A stretch of 64,000 nucleotides of DNA. It comes from Ricinus communis. Its lineage: Eukaryota; Streptophyta; Magnoliopsida; Malpighiales; Euphorbiaceae. A program made the position numbers and the translations under genes. The stretch spans positions 14,880,001-14,944,000 of the forward strand of contig NC_063257.1 in NCBI RefSeq assembly GCF_019578655.1, written 5' to 3'. The notes beneath the pieces are model-generated. The model did no database searches. It was not told where the DNA came from and was given only the letters and a program-made list of their open reading frames with translations. This document shows, piece by piece, positions 15,183 through 29,280 of the stretch (its first letter is position 1; each line of letters opens with the position of its first letter).

Positions 15183-16625
15183 TGATGTGCGTAGAATACA
15201 CACATCTAAATAACGATTTTAAGGTAGAATTTATGTACATTTGGATGTCAATTTATCCCAACACTCACCCTATGCATTTGTTTATGTACCTTAGGTCCAA
15301 AAGAAGTTAAAGAGTGATAAAGGGAAGAATTGGATGTCAAAGTTGCCGAAACAAGTCGAGTTTACGCATCCCTAATCTGAACATGGCCGTGTTGGTTTGA
15401 ACACTGGCCGTGTTCCCAACACGTGCACCAACACGGCAGTGTTGGTGCATCAAACATCAAAGAAACAGAAGTTTTTAGGGAGCACGGCCACAGAGAGTAA
15501 CACGGCCAGGAACACCAAACCGTGTCCCCAACATGGCCAGGAACACGGCCGTGTTGGCAGGTGACAGGGAGAATTAATTAAAAGAAAGAAAAGATGAAAG
15601 AAAGAAAAAGAGAGCGGGGGAGAATGTCCCAGACCCTAAATTTTTTCTCCCTAAGGGTTTTCTGAGCTGAAACCAAGGAAAAATGAGACTTGGATCAAGG
15701 TTTCAATCGGATTCCCTTCAAAGATCGAAGATTGGGCGAGGTTCGTTGATTGGTTTTCAAATTGAGCAAGAGGAACAAGAATCGATTCAATTCGAGCAAG
15801 AGGAATTGGGGCTGTTTACTCTCATCTAAGGGTGTAATCGGGTTTTCTCTACCTGTACTCATTGTTGTAATTGAATTCTTGTGTATTTTAATAATGAACA
15901 TGATTAGCTAGATTGATTAAATCCATTGGAATTTCTTTACTATGTTGGCTTAGTATTATATTGTTGGATTGTTTGGGTTAGTTTTGTATTCTTTTTGCTT
16001 TCAGTATTAATAAGATAATGCATCATTCATGAGACGTTGTGAATTGTGTGTTTAGATTGCTTTGTGTGATTGAGAAGTCCATTTGGCAATTGGAATTTTG
16101 AATAGCAAGAACTGGTTAATAATCGCTTAGAGATAAGGATAATTAACTAGCCGAATTAAAAATTAACAAAGCTTAATAGAGGCGGATTAAAGCTTAATGC
16201 TAATTTAAGAATCAATCGTTAGGAAGAGATTCCAACTTTAGGTTATTAGGTTTAGGAATTCGGTTATCTCGAGAGAGAAACCGAATTCGGTTAAGAATTC
16301 GTCCACGGGTAGCATAATTAGACTCACCAATCCTTTATCTTTTGTTTGATTGCCAACTAGTTTAGGTCCCCTTTGGATTTTTTTTCTTGTCTTGGTTATT
16401 TTAGTTATCAATTACTCCTGCATCTCCCTTAGAATTTAGCTTGTAGCTATTAGTTAGTTTAGAAATTATTCATCACTCATTTTAGGTTAATATAACAAAG
16501 AACAAAGGAGTAACTCTGGGCTTTCACTTTCCTGAGGAATACAACCTTGATACTCTCCATTAGTGCTAGACTGCATCGATAGGTACACTGCTTTAGATTG
16601 TTGCTAACACAAGTAGCACACATCA
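15183..16625 (+). mobile_element. Solo LTR of a Ty3/gypsy-type element (1443 bp)
   Basis: The segment begins TGATGTG and ends CACATCA, a 7 bp perfect terminal inverted repeat with the canonical TG...CA ends. It is flanked on both sides by ATTAA, a 5 bp target duplication. No gag-pol sequence lies inside. The late part ('cctgaggaatacaaccttgata') resembles the U5 region of plant Ty3/gypsy LTRs. A solo LTR is the product of recombination between the two LTRs of a full element. A cluster of palindromic ACACGGCCGTGTT-like motifs lies at about 15370-15565. Confidence 0.85.
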
Positions 16626-16630
16626 ATTAA
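16626..16630. repeat. 5 bp target-site duplication (ATTAA), right
   Basis: Matches 15178-15182 and fixes the right end of the solo LTR. Confidence 0.85.
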
Positions 16631-17070
16631 CTATGGCGTTCTCACTGCACATGACTCCTCTAACATAAATAAAGATCAGCCATCATCTCCTATAAATAGA
16701 AATAAAGAGAATGAGATGAAAGATTAGAGAAATAGATGGTTTTTTTTTTTTTTATAAAAGAAATAGAAGTTAGAAAAAGAGAGTTAAGAAAAATATAAGT
16801 TAGTTAGAGAGAATTGAGAAAAAAAAAGTTCACCATTTATCAATAAATCAATATTATTTTTTAACGTGTTCATTAATTTTTAGTCTCCGTTCATGTTTGT
16901 AAGTATTTCAAAAAAATTTGAAAATTATCCGCTAAAATTATCATTTTGCTTTTTTTTTTATTATAAATTCTCAAATTTAATTATTTAATTTTAAAATTTT
17001 AACCACTTGATTATTATTATTTTTTTTTTTGGTAAATTCAGACATCAAAAAATATAAGTAAGACTTTCTA

Positions 17071-17260
17071 GACTGGATAGCGCAGCTGGACTAAGAAATT
17101 TGAGTGAGACGTTCAAGTCTAATTGTAGGTTTTGTTTGTTAATTAGAGATTAATTTTGGACTTTGCCGAATCAATTATAGCAAGCAAAGATCAAGACGAA
17201 CTGGGAAGCGCGTCTCTCGAAACGATGTCGTGAGGAGTATTATTAATAAGGTTTTTTTTA
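17071..17260 (+). mobile_element. tRNA-derived SINE (candidate)
   Basis: A near-consensus A box (TAGCGCAGCTGG, 17078-17089) and a B box (CGTTCAAGTCT, 17110-17120) lie about 20 bp apart. A non-tRNA body follows, ending near a T-rich run at about 17250. Spacing and order fit a SINE head. The right end and target duplication were not resolved. Confidence 0.4.
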
Positions 17261-17439
17261 AAAGTGATTTGGCCAGGTAATTGAGTAACTGAGCTTTACA
17301 TTAGGTTAAAGTAAGAGAGAGGGAGAGAGACAGAGAATCTATAAATACGAATCAGATTAGAGAACTGGGATGGTAATAAAATTTCGTGTCAATCTTATAC
17401 GGAAATAATAACATGAGAAATGAGTGGTAAGCATATATG

Positions 17440-17747
17440 GAAATAATGACATAAATGATGATTAGATTTTCATTTTGATTATGAAATTTTAATTTATTTT
17501 ATTTTAATAATTTAATTTTAATTTTAATTGCGATTTAGTTATTTTTCCAATAAGAAATTAATATATCATAATTTGTTTCTTAATTACTCTTTCTTATTAG
17601 TTATTTGTACTGCGTGTCAATCTTATATTTGTGAAGTAACTAAATTAAAATAAAATCAGAGTTTGATGATTGAAATAAAATAAAATAAAATTTTATGACT
17701 AAAATGAAACTAAATATAAAATTCAGTGACCATTTATAGTATTATCT
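17440..17747. mobile_element. Short inverted-repeat MITE (about 0.3 kb)
   Basis: The left half (from about 17440) and the reverse complement of the right half (from about 17747) align over roughly 100 bp. Shared phrases include TAAATG, TTTCATTTT and TTAATTTAGTTA-like runs. The right arm begins GATAATACTATAAATGG. There is no coding capacity. Superfamily and target duplication are unclear. Confidence 0.5.
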
Positions 17748-18989
17748 CTGCATATATGTGGAGCTTCGGCTGCTACGTTATTGAAAATTAGTCAGACTTT
17801 TGATCAATATCTTATAACATCTCTAAGAAAAAAATTTATATAAATTTAATTATTTATTATAAAAAATTATTGAAATAAAACAAGACTTCAATATATATAT
17901 TTTTTACTTTTCAAATATAAAGTAAAGAATTGATTTGACTCTTTACATTTGGATAGCAAAATATCACTTTTTATTTTTATTGTAATTAATACATTATAAG
18001 TTCTTATACATTTTATTAATTGGCATATACTATTTTTAGTTTTATTTTCTTAAAAATAAATTCTTTTCTCTCTAAGAAAAAATAAAAAAATAAAAATATT
18101 AATACTTATTGGATAAAATAAAATAAAGAGAGTACTGAACTCAAATAAATTTTTTTATTCTTTATATTTAAATATAATAAAATATATTTTTTAAATAAAA
18201 AGGCCTATTAAAGATGCTCTTACTCTTAAAAGAGAAATAAAATTAGAGTATTAAAAAGTTAAAAAATAAAATAAAATTAGAACCACTTGGAAAATGAAGT
18301 ATTAAAAGAATTGATACCAATGGAGCATTTTATCCATTCTTTAAAGATAGAATTAGTTATCTAAACTATTCTCAATCCGTATGTATACATACTTGAGTCC
18401 TAATCAGCATGTAGGAGGCTTTTGGATTTCATTTTAAAATATTATCCAGAAAGAACTTCCATTCCCATTCCAACTGCAATCACATCTTTTTCATTCCTTA
18501 TAACTTATCTTTTTACCTTTTATGGTCTTAAGGAACTATGAAGTTAACTGGCAGTAACTGTGATACAGATGTGAAAAGGATAATTCCTATCTACTAGTTC
18601 AAATATATATATAAAAAAAAAAGTCAATCTGTTGGAGCTGTGGTGATGAAGTCAAATATAGTTTTATTCTGATGCATAATCATCAGCCAGTTAGTATAGG
18701 CAACTACCAAAGATAGTAGTTTGCTTGAAGATCTGTCACTACTGCAGCAAACTCAAATGAAAATTATTGTGTAGGCCTCTTATTATGCAATTACTTTTCT
18801 AATCTTTTTCTTTGTTATTGGTACGGTAGTTGTATCTGTCAAAACAAGTTTCAAAGTTATATTTTAGTCAAATAAGATTCTAACTAATCTCTACCTCTTT
18901 TGAACACATTATCTTGACACAAGTTTTACTAGAGGCTTAACATGATTTATATATTTTAGTGGAGCAAAGTTAAACTAATATTTGTTATT
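17748..18989. other. AT-rich intergenic region
   Basis: No gene recognised. About 18370-18790 is somewhat less AT-rich but gives no recognisable protein in any frame I read. Confidence 0.4.
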
Positions 18990-20024
18990 TTGTACTTTAT
19001 TCACTCTTTTATTGAAAATTGTGCATATACCTTGAGGATATACCTTTTTGTAAGCGTTCTTGTCTATCAGAAATTATGCATATAATTTCTCTTGTACTAA
19101 ATGTTTGTCTTATGTTTGTGAAGAACCACTTCTAAGACAAATCATTTTCAGAATCTACTATTGGAAATGCAAGTGGGAATATCTTACCTTTTGCATATTG
19201 TATTTGTTATGAGTAGAGTGCCTCCATATGTTGCTTTCAAAAAAGTGTCATTTAGTTTGTAATATTTCCATCCTCTTATAGATACTTCAATTATCATGAA
19301 CATAAAAAGAAAGAAGTTACCATTTATCCTCGATTCAATAATATTATCGAGATTTATTTTTCTTAGCATATATAAGTAACTTGGTACCTTTTGATAGGAT
19401 TCATTCGACTTATCTCTAATCAATTTTAATGCTTTTGCATAATTCAAACCCATTTCATACTCATTTTTCATGTTCTTACTATATGTGATGAGGTATATGT
19501 TGTTTTGAGGTTGAGGTTTTTAGACTTGATGCATTCTCTTACCAAACTCATTGTGGGTTGCTTTTGATCACTCAATCTTATTTCTGACGGACATGTGTGA
19601 TTGTTATTGAGTGTTTTGATATTGAACATGCTTGTTTCTCTATTCGTTAGTGCTCTTAAAAACCACTTGCAATTTTTATCCAAACAATTCAAGTCATATT
19701 ATTTTTGATAAGATTTGGTTACTTTATATTGGAAATGGTTATTTATTGCATAAAAACTCATGGCAGATTTTAATGTCTCTTTATCTACAAATACTTTATT
19801 AACTTCAACCTGTGGATTTTTTGGATTTGTTATATAATCAATGATTCTTTAATTGCGTATTTTTCTTCTTTTTGTTTTACAACAACTCTTATTATCAAAT
19901 TTGCATAGTCTGGTAAGTTGGAATATCTTGATTTGTTGAGAGATGTTTTGAAATTGATTCTTCCGCCCATGAAAGTTGTAGATTTGTTGATATTGAACTT
20001 GTACAAAGTAATTAATAAAATCAT
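18990..20024 (-). pseudogene. MULE transposase, N-terminal and start of DDE domain, degenerate
   Basis: Minus-strand translation gives the N-terminal zinc-binding region of MuDR-type transposases (VFVDKETLKSAMSFYAI, then a stop, then CLDKNCKWFLRAL ... NNNHTC). It continues with the conserved linker (KVPSYLYMLRKIN), SIRGWKYY and TFLKATYGGTLL, the start of the catalytic region. After a frameshift near 19190 the frame continues as FPLAFPIVDSEN and KWFF with a stop in place of Trp, up to about 18990. At least two stops and one frameshift make it inactive. The C-terminal SWIM region is missing. It is a different fragment from the MULE tail at 1.7-2.6 kb and need not be the same copy. Confidence 0.8.
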
Positions 20025-20535
20025 ATAATGTATTTCATTCGAAAGATTTTAATGTAATTTTTTTTTCAAAACAATAAAAAAAAGATGAATGACATTGAAT
20101 TACTTGATTTTATATTCAAATTTGATAAATATACGTTGAAGAAATTGTATGCTCTCTTGTTTCTATTATTTATTAGAGAATGTTATCGAGATTTCTAATT
20201 AAGTTTTTGAGATTTAGTGTTTAATTTTTTTTAATTTTTTTTTTTTAGTTTTGACTATGTTTGTTTTTCACAAGTTCTATAGAAGTAAATTCTTTTAGTT
20301 TTGAGTATATTTTTATAACATTTTGCATATTTCTATAAATTTTAGTTTTTTTCTAGTATACTTTTTAAAAATAACATAAATTAAAACTATTACATGTAGG
20401 CATAAAGTTCTACTTTATTAGTCGCTGAGGAAGAGAGTGAAATATACCACCTGTTAGGCTAAGCATATGGCTGTAGTCTTATTTTAATTTTTGGTAAAGA
20501 AAACACTTGATTTAGTGTAATACCTCACTTACAGG
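20025..20535. promoter_or_regulatory. Upstream region of BLOS1 (promoter and possible 5' UTR intron)
   Basis: No other gene is seen here. The BLOS1 ATG is preceded directly by a splice-acceptor-like 'cactcacttacag|g' (20534), so a 5' UTR intron may end one base before the ATG. I could not place a TATA box with confidence. Confidence 0.35.
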
Positions 20536-21209
20536 ATGTCTTCACCACAACTTCCATTGGCGCGTCCGCGCGTGGCGTCACCATGGGAGATAGACAAGCC
20601 ACAACCAGAGCCAGGGAGCCTTGAAGGTTCTCTTCTCCAACTTATTCAGGATCACCATCAAACCTCTCTCCGTCTTCGTGAAAACACTGGTTAGTTTAAT
20701 TCTTAAAAAACCTGTTATTATATATAATTCCATATTCAGATTTTTCTTTTTTTCTTCTTTAATGATAATTGTAAAATGAAACAGAGAAGGCAAAGAAAGA
20801 TGCGATTAGGAAGGCAGCGAAAGTATCAGGTCTTTTGATGGATGCAGTAAATGGCGGTGTACAAGAGTCTTTTATCAACGAGAAACGAATTGAATTCGAG
20901 ATTCGAGCTTTGGCTGCTACTGTTTCCCGTTTCATGAGGCAAACAGATCACTGGCTTACTGCTACTCATGCTATTAATACTGCAATTAAGGTTACTCTTT
21001 GTTTTGTTTTCTGCTTGTAAATTTTGAATTTAAATCTGCGTCTTTCGGGCAGGATAAGGTAATATTGATACTAAGTTTGGAGTTTCTTTTCTTTTCTTTT
21101 TCTTCTTTTCTAATGTTAACAGGAAATTGGGGATTTTGAGAATTGGTTGAAGACCATGGAATTTGATTGTAAAAGCATAAATGCAGCAATTCGCACCATT
21201 CACCAATAA
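20536..21209 (+). CDS. BLOS1: BLOS1 (BLOC-1 subunit 1 / GCN5L1 family), three exons (148 aa)
   Basis: Exons 20536-20689, 20785-20990 and 21123-21209 join in frame (447 nt) with GT-AG introns. The product carries the GCN5L1/BLOS1 family signature across its length: SLLQLIQDHH near the start, EKAKKDAIRKA, VNGGVQESFINEKRIE, RQTDHWLTATHAIN and a C-terminal EIGDFENWLKTMEFDCKSI. It is all helical and coiled-coil-like, with no signal peptide or membrane segment. In animals BLOS1 is part of BLOC-1. In Arabidopsis the homologue takes part in endosomal sorting with SNX1 and affects PIN transporter turnover; that role is inferred here by homology. An N-terminal stretch of about 25 residues (Pro-rich) precedes the conserved part. 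The 206 nt middle exon covers the core helix. Confidence 0.93.
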
Positions 21210-22894
21210 TAATGGTATCCATTTTGCTTGTGTGATTTGATATCATTCATTTTATGATATCCATTTGCATTTCTTCTGTAGAAGCTAAATATTCATAATT
21301 TCTATCATATGCTATTAGGGAAAAGAAATTAGGTAGAATGGGGAGCACTAGTGTTCTTCAGAACTGGTGGGAGGGAGACTACTACTGTTTCTTTCTAATA
21401 TTGTCAGGTTGGCTTTGAGGCAGTTCTATTAAACCATGATTGATGGATTCTTATAAGTCTTTTCCGTAAAACTGAGTTTGATTGGATTCACATTTCAGTT
21501 ATACTTATTTATGAACTGTCTAAGCTTGTCCCTCTTTTCAAATCATATTACAACATTGTTGTACAGAACCTGAAAAGAATGGATAAAGTAATGCGTAATT
21601 TTCTGGAAACAGAAATTGTTATTGACATCTTAAGCAGTTAGTTGCTTGCCTTATAAGATCACTATTTCCTGGGAACTTCTGTTAGCTGAAAGATTTATGC
21701 ATTGTCGTCAATCTTTTGAGTTCTACATTTCAAGTAAGGGTAAATATCAATAATTTTAATGATTAAGAAATTCTGTGGAGTTGGGCTTTCCGTAAGAATC
21801 AGATTTAAGTTACAAGAGTAAACATTGCAATTTCTTGTTTAGATCTCAACATATGATTAGGATGAAGAAATATTATAAATGAAATTTGCATCTGACAGCA
21901 AGTATGTATTGACTTTCAACTTGTTGCTGGATGGGCTAATTTTGTCAAGTCATTTTTGTGTGAAAGTTGGTTTGCTTCTTTTCTCGAGTATTATAGTTTG
22001 AACTAAGCATAGTTCTTCAAATGTTGCATTTACACGAAACCCATTTTATTAGGTCCTCAGAATGTGACAAGGGAAAAATTCTTCTTTTTCGCTGGTTTCC
22101 CATGAAGGTGCACAGACCCTAGTGTGTTTTTAGTTATTTATTTATTTCTTATTTCTTACATATTCTTTAGTCTTGGATGATGCTCAGATGTTATGCATTT
22201 GTTTGATTACTATCTAGCATGAAAATAGAATATGAAAGGGGAGTATGATTGATCCATGTTTCAGAAATATGCTAAAAGTTAAGGAGGTGCTTTCTGAAGT
22301 GCAATGGTAACGCATTCATGTAGTGAATATATACTCTTCTACAGCATTATCAGCCAATTCCATATTATACTACGTTTAATACATGGAACAAGTTGTCTTA
22401 TCTCATGCTCAGACAGATTGCAGGCAGCAACAGCTATTGTAGTTCATTATTCTTTATAAGAACTGATTATTTGTGCATGTAACCATTAGGCTTCTGTGCA
22501 TTTCTTTTGAAACATAATCACTTATGAACTTAGAACATGGTGAACAAAGGTTGTGGTTGTGGGTCTACTTGGTGGTCCTTTCTACAAGATTTTGTTTGGT
22601 ATAAGGAACGCAAAGACTCAACTTCATGCTCTGTTTTTTTAAAATTCTTGCAGCTTCTCTCTAGCTTTCTATCTATTCTCCCATTTATAGATTTGAATTA
22701 AGCCTCAGCTCAAAGATAAAATTCAATCTGTAGAATTTGCATTAAAGTGCATGGAATCCATTCACCTGGTTGTTATCGTTTCTGTTTCCTTCAGATTGGG
22801 TTTTAAATCCATTTTTTTTTTTCAAAAGCAAGTTAAGAAAATCAGGAAAACCACTTTTTTCTGGTACTTTTAAAATTGTGAGAACTGTTTTTGT

Positions 22895-22934
<40 letters not shown>

Positions 22935-23272
22935 GCATTATTTTGAAAATTTAATAATAAAAATAAGAATTCAGACAAAATTAATACCAAACATGCATGG
23001 ACAAGCTGCAGATGAGGCTTTCTAAAGGAGAGAATGGCCTGTAGAATTATTATTTCTGAATTGTTGTTATGCTATTAGCATATGCAACATAGCATCCTAA
23101 ACACAGCATTTTCCTTACAAGAAAATCATAAAATGCAAATCTATTACCATCAAGATCTACTTTAAACATACTTTTGTAGCATTTATTATTCAAATTATTG
23201 ACAATTGATGATACTAATTAGTAACCAAACCCACAAGTGCTGACCAGCTTAACTAAGTAGTGGAGACAAGTT
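21210..23272. other. Region between BLOS1 and the second peroxidase
   Basis: The genes converge here, so this holds both 3' UTRs. The DNA is less AT-rich just after the BLOS1 stop, which may reflect a long or spliced 3' UTR. No further coding sequence is supported. Confidence 0.4.
22898..22931. repeat. (AT)n microsatellite
   Basis: About 17 AT units in the intergenic region downstream of the second peroxidase. Confidence 0.9.
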
Positions 23273-25347
<2,075 letters not shown>

Positions 25348-25465
25348 GAGAGAAGCAGAATGGAAAGAGTGCACAAGCACAAAGAGAAACGGTAGAATAT
25401 ATGTATCTGTGTATATATATATATATTCTCTTGGATTTGTTCATGAGTTGAAGTATGAAGATAGG

Positions 25466-25480
25466 TCTATATATATATAG
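25466..25480 (-). promoter_or_regulatory. TATA-like element of the second peroxidase gene
   Basis: CTATATATATATAGA on the minus strand, about 120 bp upstream of the ATG at 25347. It lies within an AT repeat, so the exact functional TATA is uncertain. Confidence 0.45.
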
Positions 25481-25917
25481 AGAAAGAAGTGTATTCTGCG
25501 GACTGTTTTCTCTGCCTTTTTTTGGTTTTGGGTTGGTAAAATTTATTTAAGAACTCTACTATGGTCCAAAGGTCAAAATATATTAGGCCAAATCATTTGG
25601 AAATTAAGAGGAGTAAAGAAAGTAGTGTGCTCATTTCTTTGTAGTGGCAAACCCACTCTCATTTTTAATCTTCATTTATTGTTAAAAAGGTCAACTTAAG
25701 GTGGATAATAATCTATTAGGAACGGAGGAAAATGTTCCTGTTGTAATATTGTTTATATATGTTCTAATGTGAGCCAAAACCTGAAGTTGCTGACATAGAT
25801 AATAAATAAATGATAAACTATTAAACCACTTTAAGTTAGTTTGAGTTGTTGGTGCTCTCTCTCTTTTCTAACAATTTAATAATATATAAAACAATTAAGT
25901 ATAATTATCAATTAAAT
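25481..25917. other. Promoter-side intergenic DNA of the second peroxidase
   Basis: No coding sequence seen; AT-rich. Confidence 0.4.
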
Positions 25918-26355
25918 TTGAATTTTATAATTTTTAACAATTTTATTCAATTATTTTAAAATTTTAAAAATAAATGCTCATGCATTTAAATTTATTTACA
26001 AAAGCACTTTCTGATAATACTTTTAAAATTTCACGGTAAAAAAATGACGTGGCAAGTCAAATGTGCTTACTAAAAGAATAATAATTGTGATACAATAAAA
26101 AGAGTTTGCCCTATAACACTATAGTTATTAAAGGTCTCATATGTACATTTTTTCACACATCTTACATCTAAAGGCTATAATTTTTTTACCGACTCACTAA
26201 TTTTTTTTTTATAAACAAAATTAACTTGCCATGTCATCTTTTATTATAAAATTGCCAAAAAATGCTTTCGAAAATAAATTGAAAGTATATGGATATTTAT
26301 TTTAATTTTTTTAAATAATTAGATACATTTTTTAGAAAGTATAAATTTATGAGTT
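25918..26355. mobile_element. Foldback MITE (about 0.44 kb)
   Basis: The left arm and the reverse complement of the right arm align over about 150 bp. Shared blocks are AATTATTT, AATAAAT, TTTATTT, AAAGCA and a well-kept GATGACATGGCAAGTTAA / AATGACGTGGCAAGTCAA pair near the inner edge. There is no coding capacity. Outer limits are approximate and no target duplication was established. Confidence 0.5.
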
Positions 26356-29280
26356 AATCTATTTCAATGCCTTCACCGGTGTTTGTTAAAATTAAAACAA
26401 ATAAAAAAACTACATATAAAATATATATACTTTCTTTTAATTAATCTCATTTTTCAGATTTTTTACTTTATCTTTAATGAATAATTCTAAATCTATCTAA
26501 TAATTGAGACAGAATTGATTCATAGATTCTATTTACTTTTTGCTTTATTTTAGAAAGAATCAAGTCAAGTTAACGTGAACGAATAATGCTAACATATATA
26601 TTTTAGTAATAGTTGAGTTATAATAAAAGATTTAATGTAGATTAAGAATAATGAGAACTTAGGTTTTATTAGGGTAAATACTACATTTCTCTTTTAAGAA
26701 TTTTTTATAAGGATAAACTGTAAAATTATGAGATGATAAAATGGGTATCTTGAGAGCATATTACGAATATGTTTCGTTCAACTTATCAATCCAACTGATA
26801 GCTAATAGTCAATAGCTGATTGTTGATAAATTAAATTATCTAGTTGAGGATATTATTTATTTTTAAATATATTTTATTTTATTTTATACTATTTTCTGAT
26901 GGTATAAATTAATAAAAATAATTTATAATGATTTAAAATATTATAACTAATTTTGATTAATGCAGTTGTATTTATTATTAAGAATGTTTACTACAATTAT
27001 TTAATAACAGGGGTTAGAATTTAATTTTATAAAAAATATAAATATCATAATTATATTAATTATTAAATATCATTTTAAAATAATAATTATTTATTATGAA
27101 TTATAAATATTTAATTATATGAGATTAATTTAAAATAAATATTATTAATAAATTTTAATAAAAATAATATTATCTAAATAAACTAATTAATTAAATCAAT
27201 TATCAATTTATAAAAAAAAAAAATTCAAAGTAAGACTAATAGAATTAGCAATTGATTAAAATTAAATCAGCTATTAACTGCTGAATTTTAAATCAGATTT
27301 GATATAACTTTTCAACGACAAATATATATTCACTTAATTTATTAGTTAATCTACCAGCATTAGGAAAGTCTATCAAAAGACTTAAATCAATAATGACACA
27401 TTCTATATTGATTAAAAATCAAATGATTTAACTCGTATAAGGCCAAATGCCATGTTCTTATTTTAAGGGCCCTTTTCTTATATAAAGAATTAAATCATGA
27501 GACTAAAAGCTGAAAAGGCAGTGTATAATTAATATTACACCTTTTTCCATGGGAGTGGACAAATTGTATTTGTCAAAGGCTTTGTCTTAATTACTTTGCG
27601 TGATTTGAAAATATTAATGGAAGTAGGTAGTGTATGAACAGAAGTCGCACGAGAATCTATTAAATCAACTGAACCATAGTTCTTTTCTTTTTTTTTCTTA
27701 AAGTTCTTTGAGATGGGGTCACATAGTTAGCTTATCTTCAAAGAAATTATACTATTACTTGTTCGTATTAGTAGAGAAGAGGGATTAACGTCATAAAAAG
27801 AATCTATAATCTTTTACTCTCAAAGACATCATCCTATTATTACGTGTATAAAGATATTAAGGAGAGATGGATAAATTCATTAATAGAATTTTACTAATTT
27901 ATGAATTAATTAAGTTAATTTAGTATAAGACTAATTCTAAAAGTTCAATTTTCTTAAAATTTTAAATCAATAATGATTATAATTTTAAAAAATAGCATTT
28001 TAATTATATTTTAATATTATATTAATTAATAAATTAATTTTTAAATTATATAATAATTTCTAATTTTAAAAATAATATATTAATTATATATTTAATCTAA
28101 TATTAATATAATAAGTAAAGAATCAAAATAACATACTAAAATAATAATAATAATAATAAACAAAAAAAACTTACATAATCATAATGTTAAATTTGATAAT
28201 AGATATTGTTTTATTTTATAGATAATACAATTCAAATAATAAATATTCACACGTGAGTAAAGAAAAATGCTAGTACTTTTAAAATAAAGAATTTGCAAAA
28301 AATATAAAATAAAAATAGGTGATTAGATTTTTGTATAATTGATAGTGTTAATGGAGTTTAATTGAAGTCTATTCTGCAAATTCCCCAAACTTTAGAATCT
28401 TCCACCCTGATTTTTAATATATTTAATATAACTAGTATTAAAAAACATATTTGCAATAATAAAAATAAATTTAAAAAATAGACTTTAGAATCTATGAGCA
28501 AGATGACTTAGTTACAGTCTTAAAGATTCATACTAAGCCCCTTGGATTTGAACTTGGAGATACGTGGGAGTAGAGGACACTTCTGATTTTTTCTTGCCCT
28601 TTAAATTCCAACATGGGTAATAATTATATAAAAGGAAAATATCATCACGCGTAGTATACTTTGTTAAAAACTTGCATCTACAGCATGCATGTATTTCTTT
28701 TTCTCTTTTGTTGTTATAGTTAGTTATTAACTTAGAATCTACAATTGTGAGTGGCCTTTGGAGTATATAATTTTGACCTGTTTTAGGTCACCAATATTCA
28801 CATCCTATGTTGGTAGTGGTATTGCTAATGTATGCTACCTCAATATGATTTTTTTAGATTAATTTAATCAACATAATTTCAAGTTTTTAAATGCATCCTA
28901 GTTTCTCTATAACGACATATCCATTGTTGTTGGGCAATCTAAAAATTGATAAGAATATTTTCTATTTTTCATAACAGTCTAATTTAAAAAAAAAAAACTT
29001 ATAAAATCACATTAAAAAATATTATTATAAACACTGACTATTGTTTAGGAAAAGATAGAAATAACTCAATTAAACTACATAATAACTAGATGATTTCCCA
29101 CCCAATGACGGTTAAAATATTATTATTAAAGATATTAATAATATATTAAATATAAATGTTGATAAAATATGATAAGATATTTTAAATCATAAACAATTAT
29201 GTAATATGAATCATTAGTCAATAAATTTTATTATAATTATTGTTCTACATATGTTATTGGCAATTTTAAAATTTGGTAAT
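26356..29280. other. AT-rich intergenic region
   Basis: Almost 3 kb of very AT-rich DNA without supported genes. A short AAT repeat lies at about 28139-28158. Confidence 0.5.

Noticed and set aside
22742..22990. 82-residue minus-strand frame
   Set aside because: Reads through an (AT)n microsatellite (IYIYIYIY).
25348..25380. Extended N-terminus for the second peroxidase
   Set aside because: The frame is open upstream, but the codon at 25380 is GTG. The first in-frame ATG is at 25347 and gives a normal signal peptide.
28530..28610. tRNA-like B-box word on the minus strand
   Set aside because: Only a B-box-like word is present; no convincing A box at the right distance.
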